From JABIBT01 sp964481835 (lineage in GTDB: Archaea > Nanobdellota > Nanobdellia > SCGC-AAA011-G17 > PNOQ01): a DNA stretch of 64,000 bases. The notes beneath the pieces are model-generated. The model made no database searches and had not been told where the DNA came from. It worked only from the letters and a program-made list of their open reading frames with translations. This document shows positions 41,806 through 48,608 of this stretch, one piece after another. The stretch is from assembly GCA_964481835.1 (NCBI GenBank), contig CAYZTT010000001.1, positions 48,283 to 112,282 of the forward strand. The letters run 5' to 3'. Each line of letters begins with the position of its first letter. Positions within the stretch are counted from its first letter, which is position 1. The position numbers and the translations under genes are program-made.

Positions 41806-42081
41806 ATGAAAGGAAAAGTAAAATGGTTTAACTCTAAAAAAGGGTTTGGCTTTGTAGAAGGAGAAGATGGACAAGATTATTTTATCCATTATTCTGAAGT
41901 TCCTGAAGGGACCTTTCTAAACGAAAATGATGAAGTAAACTTCGAGCCTGCAGAGACAGATAAAGGAAAACAGGCGAAAAGTGTTTCCTTAGTTGGAAAA
42001 GGTAGTGCTCCAGCTAAAGAAGAAGATTCTGAAGAAGAATCTGCTGAAAAGGAAATACCAGAAGATAGTGAAGACTTTTAA
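41806..42081 (+). CDS. Cold-shock domain protein with acidic tail
   Basis: 91 aa. A complete CspA-type domain at 1-66 (KGKVKWFNSKKGFGFVEGEDG, then YFIHYSEV, both RNP motifs intact) binds single-stranded nucleic acid. A tail of about 23 residues is almost entirely Glu, Asp, Ser and Ala, unusual for Csp. CSD proteins are uncommon in archaea and, where found, suggest mesophilic or cold growth. A GGAG Shine-Dalgarno-like element lies upstream (about 41789-41792). Probably monocistronic, with a T-rich terminator behind it. Confidence 0.9.
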   Translation: MKGKVKWFNSKKGFGFVEGEDGQDYFIHYSEVPEGTFLNENDEVNFEPAETDKGKQAKSVSLVGKGSAPAKEEDSEEESAEKEIPEDSEDF

Positions 42082-42100
42082 CAAGAATAAATTGATGTAA

Positions 42101-42122
42101 TTTATTATTTTTTTATTTTTTT
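42101..42122 (+). terminator. T-rich archaeal terminator
   Basis: TTTATTATTTTTTTATTTTT and two further T (22 bases, 20 of them T) directly after the cold-shock gene fits archaeal intrinsic termination at oligo-T. No stem was seen. Confidence 0.5.
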
Positions 42123-42160
42123 CGTTAACTTTATATATTAACTATTAGTATTTTAGAAAA

Positions 42161-42706
42161 ATGAAAAAGAGTATTATAATAATCGCAGTTTTGATCATAG
42201 GAATGATTGCCATAATAGGCAATATGGATAAGGGGGAAACAAATATGGATAAGAAAGTAGTTTTATTGGAAACGAATAAAGGGAATATTAAGATAGAGAT
42301 GGCAAGCGACATGCCAATCACTACTGGAAATTTTGTTAATTTGGTTGAGAAAGGAACTTATGATGGAGTAATCTTTCATAGAGTTATTGATGGTTTTATG
42401 ATTCAAGGTGGAGATCCTACTGGTACTGGATTTGGTGATCCAAGCATTCCGAATATACAGGATGAGTTTACTGATAGTAATAGGAATGATAGGGGCACTA
42501 TATCTATGGCAAATGCTGGTTCGAACACTGGGTCAAGTCAGTTTTTTATCAATTTAGTGAATAATAATTTCTTGGATGATAAGCATCCTGCATTTGGGAA
42601 GGTTATCGAAGGAATGGATGTAGTTGATGCAATCGCTAAAGTTGAGAAAGATGGTTCTGATAGGCCTCTGGAAGAAGTTAAGATAATTAAAGCGAGCATA
42701 GTTTGA
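42161..42706 (+). CDS. Membrane-anchored cyclophilin-type peptidyl-prolyl isomerase
   Basis: 181 aa. A short N-terminal hydrophobic anchor or signal (about 4-21) precedes a cyclophilin domain (about 30-180) with the active-site FHRVIDGFMIQGGDPTGTG (Arg in FHRV), TISMANAGSNTGSSQFFI and KHPAFGKVIEGMD. It catalyses proline isomerisation during folding; the anchor places it outside the membrane. The start at 42161 follows a TATATATTA element by about 25 nt; the internal ATG at 42247 would drop the anchor but has no such promoter. Confidence 0.9.
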   Translation: MKKSIIIIAVLIIGMIAIIGNMDKGETNMDKKVVLLETNKGNIKIEMASDMPITTGNFVNLVEKGTYDGVIFHRVIDGFMIQGGDPTGTGFGDPSIPNIQDEFTDSNRNDRGTISMANAGSNTGSSQFFINLVNNNFLDDKHPAFGKVIEGMDVVDAIAKVEKDGSDRPLEEVKIIKASIV

Positions 42707-42749
42707 GGCAAAAGATAAATTTATAAAGTTTATTTGGGGTGTTTAGCCT

Positions 42750-43121
42750 ATGAAAACTAAGAGGCTAATGTTGGTTTTGGTTCCAGCTACTATCGTTGCC
42801 CTGTTAATATTTGGATTTTATTTTTAGTATAATAGTTATTGTACTGGTGATTGTATGGTTGGAGTCCAGAACTGGGAGAAAAAGTGCGTGTATGATGGAT
42901 GCGTTTCTTCCCATTGTGATTTTTTTGCGGGCCCAGATGTACAAGATTATCGGGACATGGGATATCCTTATGTTCCCCCAGAAGGCACTACTCAAGAGGA
43001 AATAGATGCTAGCCAGGATTGGCCGGCCTGTCAAGATCCTTTGCCCCATAGCAGCCGAGGTTTTTCTTGCCAACTTGTCATGTACAGCAAGAGTATTTAT
43101 AAATTCTTTTTAACATCCTAG
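42750..43121 (+). pseudogene. Secreted Cys-rich protein frame interrupted by in-frame TAG
   Basis: A 25-codon TM/signal peptide (MKTKRLMLVLVPATIVALLI...) ends at TAG 42825-42827. The same frame then continues openly for 97 codons with a Cys-rich domain (Y-C-T-G-D-C, then four to five further Cys and a PYVPPEG motif) to TAG 43119-43121. The order signal peptide then Cys-rich secreted domain is what one gene would have, so the TAG looks like a nonsense mutation, sequencing error or readthrough site. A TATA box (AATTTATAAAG, about 42717-42727) sits 27 nt before the ATG. TAG is an ordinary stop elsewhere in the window. Confidence 0.5.
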
Positions 43122-43134
43122 TCTTAACCTCCGG

Positions 43135-43170
43135 CCAGAATGGACCATAGTCGGGTCCTATTTCTGCTGG
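43135..43170 (+). promoter_or_regulatory. Hairpin in 5' leader of radA operon
   Basis: CAGAA (43136-43140) pairs with TTCTG (43162-43166) and GGACC (43142-43146) with GGTCC (43154-43158), giving a 10-bp stem with a small bulge and a 7-nt loop. A TATA box (GTATTTATAAAT, about 43092-43103) would start the RNA near 43128, so the hairpin lies at the RNA 5' end, ahead of GGAGG at 43196-43200. Possible regulatory or stabilising structure. Confidence 0.5.
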
Positions 43171-43204
43171 TGTGAAAAAAATGCGATAAGCAAAGGAGGA
43201 CAAG

Positions 43205-43468
43205 ATGGTAAAACCAATAAATAAATGGAAATCTGGAAATATTTCTGGTGCAATTTGGGCTAATGAACGTGAAGTGAATGGGGCCAAAGTTTCTTTTAAG
43301 ACTGCTTCTTTAAGGAGATCTTGGAAGAAAGAAGGAGACGATACATGGAGAGATGAGACTATTAATTTTAGAAGAGCAGATCTACCTAAATTTATATCAA
43401 TATTACATGAGATGCAAAAAGAATTGTTTTTAGTTGAAACTGAGGAGGGCGAAGAAAATGGACAATGA
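43205..43468 (+). CDS. Small ssDNA-binding-like protein upstream of radA
   Basis: 87 aa. The pattern of a G-A-I-W-A-N-E-R-E segment, a SFKTASLRRSWKKEG strand pair, a W-x-x-E-T-I-N-F-R strand and a DLPKFISILHEMQ helix resembles small PC4/YdbC-like proteins of bacteria and phages that bind ssDNA; this is a motif-level guess. A strong Shine-Dalgarno (GGAGG 43196-43200) precedes ATG 43205. The 3' end overlaps the radA start by 11 bp, so it is coupled to the recombinase. Confidence 0.7.
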   Translation: MVKPINKWKSGNISGAIWANEREVNGAKVSFKTASLRRSWKKEGDDTWRDETINFRRADLPKFISILHEMQKELFLVETEEGEENGQ

Positions 43469-44453
43469 AATAGAAACAACACCTATGGGAGTAGAAGAGA
43501 CACAAGAAGAAGAATTTGGCATTAGGGATTTACCTGGTGTTGGGCCTGCAACTGCTGAAAAATTAGAGGAATCTGGATATGATACTTTAATTGCGATTGC
43601 TGTAGCCTCTCCGTCTAGTTTAGCTGAAGCTTCTGGAGTTTCTGATTCTGTAGCTAGGAAAATAATACAATTTGCTAGAGGAAAACAGAGTATGGGTTTT
43701 GAATCTGGCTTAGATTTACTAAAGAAACGAGAAAAAGTGATTAAGATAACAACTGGGAGCGAATCTTTCAACCAATTAATCGGTGGAGGATTAGAATCTG
43801 GCAGCATTACTGAATGTTATGGGGCATACGGTTCTGGAAAAACTGCTTTAGCCCATCAGTTGGCTATAACCGCACAATTACCAAGGGCAGAAGGCGGTGC
43901 AGAAGGCGCGGTTGTTTGGATTGATACTGAAGGGACATTTAGACCTGAAAGAATACAGCAGATGGCAGAAAAGGCAGATATGGATGCAGAGAAACTTTTA
44001 GGAAACATTAAAGTTGTTAGGGCATTTAATTCGGATCATCAGATGCTGTTGGCAGAGAAAGTTGAAGAACTAATAAAAGACAAAGTGCCAGTTAAAGTAG
44101 TAATTGTAGATTCTTTGATGAGCCATTTTAGAAGTGAGTTTGTTGGAAGAGGAACTCTGGCAGATAGGCAACAGAAGCTAAACAAGCATATGCATGTTTT
44201 GTTAAAATTGGCACATACTTACAATGTCGCAGTATATGTAACAAACCAAGTTATGTCGAAGCCAGATACTTTCTTTGGAGACCCTACTGAAGCAATTGGA
44301 GGGCATATAGTTGCGCATGCTTCTACTACTAGATTATACCTTAGAAGGGGAAAGAAAGGAAGTAGAGTAGCTAAGCTTGTAGACTCACCCAACTTGCCTG
44401 ATGGAGAGTGTATGTTCTACATTACGGATAAGGGTATTAAAGATGATGTCTAA
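43458..44453 (+). CDS. radA: RadA recombinase
   Basis: 331 aa from ATG 43458, preferred over 43434 because the longer form overlaps more of the upstream gene. It performs homologous strand exchange. Helix-hairpin-helix domain (about 12-70, LPGVGPATAEKL), then the RecA core with Walker A GAYGSGKT (about 119-126) and Walker B VKVVIVDSL. The oligomerisation motif between domains reads F-E-S-G instead of the more typical F-x-x-A. Coupled to the small upstream gene, with T-rich sequence behind. Confidence 0.95.
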   Translation: MDNEIETTPMGVEETQEEEFGIRDLPGVGPATAEKLEESGYDTLIAIAVASPSSLAEASGVSDSVARKIIQFARGKQSMGFESGLDLLKKREKVIKITTGSESFNQLIGGGLESGSITECYGAYGSGKTALAHQLAITAQLPRAEGGAEGAVVWIDTEGTFRPERIQQMAEKADMDAEKLLGNIKVVRAFNSDHQMLLAEKVEELIKDKVPVKVVIVDSLMSHFRSEFVGRGTLADRQQKLNKHMHVLLKLAHTYNVAVYVTNQVMSKPDTFFGDPTEAIGGHIVAHASTTRLYLRRGKKGSRVAKLVDSPNLPDGECMFYITDKGIKDDV

Positions 44454-44464
44454 ATAATACAAAT

Positions 44465-44493
44465 CTTTTTAATTTTATTTTTAATTCTTTTTT
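44465..44493 (+). terminator. T-rich tract after radA
   Basis: Several runs of 5-7 T in 29 bases between the radA stop and the thymidine kinase ATG. It could terminate radA transcription or, with its TTTTTAAT stretches, serve as promoter sequence for the next gene; the two roles cannot be separated. Confidence 0.35.
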
Positions 44494-44494
44494 T

Positions 44495-45079
44495 ATGAAT
44501 TGGAATCATGGAATGCTAGAAGTTATCGCTGGCCCTATGAAGAGTGCAAAAACGCTAGAATTAATTTTTAGATTAAAGAAATTAGATTATTCTAATGTTA
44601 ATTACCAGGTATTTAAGCCAGAGATTGATGATCGATATTCAAAGGAAGAAGTTGCCAGTAGAGATGGGCATACAATTCCTAGTACTTTGGTTCCTGTAGA
44701 CAAGCCCAAAGAAATCTTATTCAAATTAAAACCAAATATTGATGTTGTTGCTATTGATGAAGGGAATTTTTTCTCTATGGAGTTAGTTGATGTTGTAAAA
44801 ACTTTATTGAAAGATGGGAAAACAGTTATTGTTTCTGGATTAGATTTGGATTTCAAAGGGGAGCCTTTTGGGGCAATGCCTGTCTTACTAAGTATTGCGG
44901 ATAAGATTGTTAAGAAGCATGCATATTGTGATTACCCTGGGTGTGGGAGGATTGCAAATCGGACACAGAGAATAGTTGATGGTGAGCCTGCCAAATATAA
45001 TAGTCCTCTGATTGTTGTAGGTGGTAATGAGCTATATGAGGCTAGATGCATGAAGCATCATAAGGTTCTAAAAGATTAA
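44495..45079 (+). CDS. tdk: Thymidine kinase
   Basis: 194 aa, type II thymidine kinase that salvages thymidine to dTMP. P-loop GPMKSAKT (about 13-20), where the second conserved Gly is Ala; catalytic DEGNFF (about 88-93); C-terminal zinc lasso with HAYCDYPGCGRI and EARCMKHH Cys residues; and the substrate-binding IVVGGNELYEARC. Length is normal. The DNA between it and the next gene has no clear element. Confidence 0.92.
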   Translation: MNWNHGMLEVIAGPMKSAKTLELIFRLKKLDYSNVNYQVFKPEIDDRYSKEEVASRDGHTIPSTLVPVDKPKEILFKLKPNIDVVAIDEGNFFSMELVDVVKTLLKDGKTVIVSGLDLDFKGEPFGAMPVLLSIADKIVKKHAYCDYPGCGRIANRTQRIVDGEPAKYNSPLIVVGGNELYEARCMKHHKVLKD

Positions 45080-45145
45080 TAAATGACTTATTTTACCCTT
45101 TATTTCTGCCGAAAAGAGTGATTTTATTGATGGAGATGAAGATTG

Positions 45146-45535
45146 ATGAAGGCATATGAAATATTTGAGAAGATTGATGAGGTAGTTGTTTCCTTATATG
45201 GGAAGGCTATGGATTATATTTCTGATAGTATTGGATATTCCCAAGGAAATGATTTAGGGCTGGCGGCCGTAGGTGGTAACGGATTGGAAACTGAGGTGGA
45301 TACTTTTGATCCTGCTTCCCTTAATACTATGTTTTCCAAGGGAGATAAAAAAACTGGGAAGGGAGGGGGACGTTTACATAAAGGAAGGGATACCGTGGAT
45401 GTTCCAAAAGAAGGAAGAATAATAAAAGTTAATAGGGCTAAGAAACCCAAGGGGGAGACCTTAATATCTTTTGTTATGCGGGAGGCAGGTGTTAACCGTA
45501 AGCAAGCCTCTAATGCAATAAAGAACTGCCAATAG
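45146..45535 (+). CDS. Unknown basic protein
   Basis: 129 aa from ATG 45146. A helical N-terminus (about 1-30), a low-complexity Gly/Lys/Arg stretch (about 64-85: DKKTGKGGGRLHKGRD) and a helical C-terminus (about 103-129, GETLISFVMREAGVNRKQASNAIKN) that resembles a small helix-turn-helix. It may bind nucleic acid. It is not recognised. It stands alone between the thymidine kinase and the zinc-ribbon/aEF1B pair. Confidence 0.62.
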   Translation: MKAYEIFEKIDEVVVSLYGKAMDYISDSIGYSQGNDLGLAAVGGNGLETEVDTFDPASLNTMFSKGDKKTGKGGGRLHKGRDTVDVPKEGRIIKVNRAKKPKGETLISFVMREAGVNRKQASNAIKNCQ

Positions 45536-45580
45536 ACCTAACAAAACTTTTATAAATGATCCAAGTCCCCAAATTCTAAT

Positions 45581-45757
45581 ATGGTAGATAAAAATTTGAA
45601 ATGCACATCATGCAAGGTAAATATTTTGAGTTCAGATGCTTCAGTTAGATTTATGTGCCCTAATTGTGGCAAAGTTGAAATAATTAGATGTAAGAAATGT
45701 AGAGTTGAATCTATTCCTTATACTTGCTCAGAGTGTGATTTCGAGGGGCCTAACTAA
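45581..45757 (+). CDS. Small zinc-ribbon protein paired with aEF1B
   Basis: 58 aa with four CxxC pairs (C-T-S-C, C-P-N-C, C-K-K-C, C-S-E-C), forming a zinc-ribbon pair of the small archaeal DUF1610-like kind often found beside the elongation factor gene and suspected of RNA binding. The ATG lies about 26 nt after a TATA-like TTTTATAAATG stretch (45547-45557). The stop is 1 bp before the aEF1B ATG, so the two are one operon. Confidence 0.88.
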   Translation: MVDKNLKCTSCKVNILSSDASVRFMCPNCGKVEIIRCKKCRVESIPYTCSECDFEGPN

Positions 45758-45758
45758 A

Positions 45759-46040
45759 ATGGCAGAAGTAATTGTTACATTGAAAATAATGCCTAATAGC
45801 CCGGATGTCAATTTAGATAATTTAGAGTTAAAAGCAAAAGAAAAAATAATCCACTTTGTACGAGAAGAAGCCACTATGAAGGTTAGTGTTGAGCCGGTTG
45901 CATTTGGATTGAAAGCAATAAATATAATTTTTGTTATGGATGAGGCACTAGGAAGCCCGGATCCATTGGCGGAAGAAATTGAAAAAATTGAAGAAGTGAC
46001 TTCTGCAGAAATTACAGATGTTAGAAGGGCTTTAGGGTAA
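45759..46040 (+). CDS. ef1b: Translation elongation factor aEF1B (EF-1 beta)
   Basis: 93 aa from ATG 45759; the longer open frame from 45705 lies inside the zinc-ribbon gene. Guanine nucleotide exchange factor for aEF1A. The core has EVIVTLKIMPNSPDVNLDNL at the start, a central GLKAINIIFVMDEA strand and the terminal I-E-E-V-T-S-A-E-I-T-D-V-R-R, all typical of the family. Its 3' end overlaps the convergent prepilin peptidase gene by 9 bp. Confidence 0.95.
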   Translation: MAEVIVTLKIMPNSPDVNLDNLELKAKEKIIHFVREEATMKVSVEPVAFGLKAINIIFVMDEALGSPDPLAEEIEKIEEVTSAEITDVRRALG

Positions 46041-46910
46041 TAAGTAAAGGAAAATATTCCCGACTAATAAAGTTATTATTGTTCCTATTAGAAAACTTGG
46101 TGCGAAAGCGATACCATTTTTTATTTCTACTTTATCAAAATGTTTTTGGATTTCTAAAATTTGTTTTTTTGTGACTCCATGAATACTTGGTTGATAGAGT
46201 ATTTTATCATGCGATTTTAGTTCTTTTGTGATGGCGTCTCCTTCTCTGAGCTTTTTTGTACTAATTGTTAGATACATGGAAATGTCTTCTATAGATTTCA
46301 CAGCGATTAGTAAGTAGTTTAATAATAGGAATAAGATAGACATGGAGAGTACGAACAATTTTAGAATATTTGTAGAAAAGAAAAAGAAACTTAAGAGGTT
46401 TACTAATATTATAAGCGTCCAGAATATTTTTTCCCGAACCTTTACTTTTTTCTTATTGTATTCTTCTTTGAATGTTTTGGAGAATTGTTTTCTATTTTTT
46501 ATCCCTAAATAGATTGCAAACAATAAAGCGTATGCCGACCCTACTAAAAGTATATTTAGAAATAAATCTAATCCTAAGTAAGAAGTCCCTCTAATTGGAA
46601 AGTTTTCTAGGATAATGCTTGGATAAAGGGGAAGTAGCGCACCAAGGCCCATCAGGAGTTTTAGATCTCCGCCCCCCCACTGTTTTGTGTAATACATTAG
46701 GTTCCCTATTATTAGGAATGCTATAAGGGTTAACCCACTTGCAAGAATGTAAGCAGAATCTCCAGTTGTTATGGTTTTTATTAGGTAAATGAATAATCCT
46801 ATTGCGATGAAAGAGTAATTTAGTGAATCTGGAATCTCTTGGGTTTTTATGTCTGAGATTGTGGCAACTATCAAATAAATTAATACCAGGGCAATAATTA
46901 ATAACTCCAT
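46032..46910 (-). CDS. A24-type prepilin/preflagellin peptidase
   Basis: 292 aa from ATG 46908-46910. About eight TM helices. The two catalytic aspartates lie in SDIKTQEIP (about 19-27) and GGGDLKLLMGLGALLP (G-x-G-D, about 79-94), the A24 aspartic protease arrangement. It would cleave the class III signals of the pilin-like proteins at 35.1-40.3 kb, although encoded 6 kb away. The C-terminal ~100 residues include an extra cytoplasmic segment (about 200-265) that FlaK-type enzymes do not always have. Confidence 0.9.
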   Translation of the reverse strand: MELLIIALVLIYLIVATISDIKTQEIPDSLNYSFIAIGLFIYLIKTITTGDSAYILASGLTLIAFLIIGNLMYYTKQWGGGDLKLLMGLGALLPLYPSIILENFPIRGTSYLGLDLFLNILLVGSAYALLFAIYLGIKNRKQFSKTFKEEYNKKKVKVREKIFWTLIILVNLLSFFFFSTNILKLFVLSMSILFLLLNYLLIAVKSIEDISMYLTISTKKLREGDAITKELKSHDKILYQPSIHGVTKKQILEIQKHFDKVEIKNGIAFAPSFLIGTIITLLVGNIFLYLLP

Positions 46911-46985
46911 AAGATTGATGATTGCTGAAAGTTTATAAAATTTAGTATGCAAACTATTATAAGTTATTTTTAATCGTCATACTTG

Positions 46986-47393
46986 ATGTTTACAAAAAAA
47001 CAAATAAAAGATTTGGCTTCAGAAGCACACAAAGAATTTTCTAAGAAACACAAGGTCCAATGTGAAATTTCTATGATTGAGTTAGATAAATTTTGGAAAT
47101 TGGCTAAAAAAAGTAAGTTAGTACAGGACGACCTTAAAAAAAGAATACCTTTGAAGGTAGGTGCTTTGGTTTTGCATGGAGAAAAAGAGATAATTTACTT
47201 GAACCAAGAAATTGTTAACCAGCTATCTAGCAATCCGATGTTCGTGAAGGCATTAGTCATGCATGAGTTGTCTCATATTTATTTGAAAAACAAAGTTAAG
47301 GAAAATAGCATGGAAGAAGAGATTAATTCAGAGAATCGGGTCTCAGAGTTCGTAAATAGCGAGTTTCCCAAATATTCGGGGTATTTGATTTAA
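46986..47393 (+). CDS. Small HExxH zinc protease-like protein
   Basis: 135 aa from ATG 46986. Residues ALVMHELSHIYLKNKV carry HELSH (about 92-96) as a gluzincin zinc-binding helix. A possible third ligand is a Glu in the C-terminal EEEINSENRVSEF stretch. There is no signal or TM segment, so it is cytosolic. The size fits minimal SprT/ImmA-like or M48-like proteins but no family could be fixed. Starts just after the TATA-like TTATAAG region (about 46958-46964). Confidence 0.72.
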   Translation: MFTKKQIKDLASEAHKEFSKKHKVQCEISMIELDKFWKLAKKSKLVQDDLKKRIPLKVGALVLHGEKEIIYLNQEIVNQLSSNPMFVKALVMHELSHIYLKNKVKENSMEEEINSENRVSEFVNSEFPKYSGYLI

Positions 47394-47431
47394 CAGAAAA
47401 ACTTTTAAATTATCTTAGGGTTTTTATTGGT

Positions 47432-48592
47432 ATGAGTTACTTGAATAAAAAGGGGAAAGATCCTTCTGTGCAAGGATTGATTTTTTTGATTGCTGTTATG
47501 ATTGTACTTTATGTTTTAGTTTTACCCCCTTGCGATAAATGTAAGCTTCTTGGAAAGAATTGCCCAGATGACTGTGAGGCAGTTTCATATGGCAAAATAT
47601 TACTACAAGAGCATCCAGGAGACATAGGAGAGATTGAGGAAGATAATGTAAGGCATATATTTGATTCCGCTAATTTGTTTGGGAATTCTGACCCAGATTC
47701 AAGAACCTTATCAAATTCGATGGAAATTAAGAGTGGGCTATTTGGTTCCCAAGATCAATCCTTAGAGTTTAGGATGGATGAGTTGGAGAACGTGGACGAA
47801 GCCACATTAAGTTTTGCAATTTTGGAATCCCGAGGAAATCTAATTTTAACTTTGAATGGGAAACAAATTTTTAATCAGGAGATTAGTGCAGATATTGTTA
47901 AGGAAGTTGAGCTTCCAGTAGAATACTTAGAAGAAGAAAATAATCTTAAATTGAAAGTTAATCCACCCGGATTTGCATTTTGGATGACTAACAAGTATTC
48001 TTTGAAAGATATTAACTTAAATGAGAATTATGAGAAAAGCCAGACTTCAGATATACTTGAATTTTCAATAAGCTCTTCGGAAAGGAATTCCATACAGGAT
48101 TCGGATTTAGACTTTTACATTTTTTGTAGGGGAGAGCCAGGGATTGCAAATATCATGAAGGTTTATTTGAATGATAATTTATTGTTTAGTGAGTTGGTTC
48201 CTTGTATCAATGAAGAGCATTCAGTGGATATAGATGAAGGGTACTTTGAAACGGGAGTTAATGAGTTAGAATTTACTGTTAGTGGTGGAAACTATCTTGT
48301 TAGTGATATTGTTATAGACAATGAGGTTTCTGGAGATGTTTATTCCTCGTACACATTTTATATTCCAGAAGAGATTTATGATGGAGATGACCAGTTCTAT
48401 TTATTCTTAGACATGTATGGGGATGATAAACTTGCAGATATAATTATTAATGATTATATAATCGATATGGATACTTCCAATACGTTCAAGGAATATGATA
48501 TTTCTGATAAAGTAAAAGAAGGCAACAACTACATAGAAATTAAACCGTTGACTGAATTTAGAATTGATGAAATACGGGTTTATTATGAATAA
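47432..48592 (+). CDS. Anchored extracellular beta-sandwich protein
   Basis: 386 aa. MSYLNKKGKDPS precedes a hydrophobic helix (about 13-30) that could be an anchor or a processed K-G signal, then a short Cys-x2-Cys segment (PPCDKCKLLG). The extracellular part has two to three related beta-sandwich units (about 80-200, 205-285, 290-386), each ending in an LEF/IKP-x-x...-I-x-V strand pattern. Likely a surface adhesin or filament tip component. First of four consecutive plus-strand surface genes. Confidence 0.65.
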   Translation: MSYLNKKGKDPSVQGLIFLIAVMIVLYVLVLPPCDKCKLLGKNCPDDCEAVSYGKILLQEHPGDIGEIEEDNVRHIFDSANLFGNSDPDSRTLSNSMEIKSGLFGSQDQSLEFRMDELENVDEATLSFAILESRGNLILTLNGKQIFNQEISADIVKEVELPVEYLEEENNLKLKVNPPGFAFWMTNKYSLKDINLNENYEKSQTSDILEFSISSSERNSIQDSDLDFYIFCRGEPGIANIMKVYLNDNLLFSELVPCINEEHSVDIDEGYFETGVNELEFTVSGGNYLVSDIVIDNEVSGDVYSSYTFYIPEEIYDGDDQFYLFLDMYGDDKLADIIINDYIIDMDTSNTFKEYDISDKVKEGNNYIEIKPLTEFRIDEIRVYYE

Positions 48593-48608
48593 AAAGAGGT
48601 ACGATTGA

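Noticed and set aside
42825..42827. Pyrrolysine recoding of TAG
   Set aside because: TAG is the stop of several good genes here (for example DP2 and the 50-aa mini-pilin), and no PylT-like tRNA or PylS gene is in the window.
43181..43189. Minimal upstream frame ATG-CGA-TAA
   Set aside because: Two-codon frames occur by chance; it lies between the hairpin and the Shine-Dalgarno with no other support.
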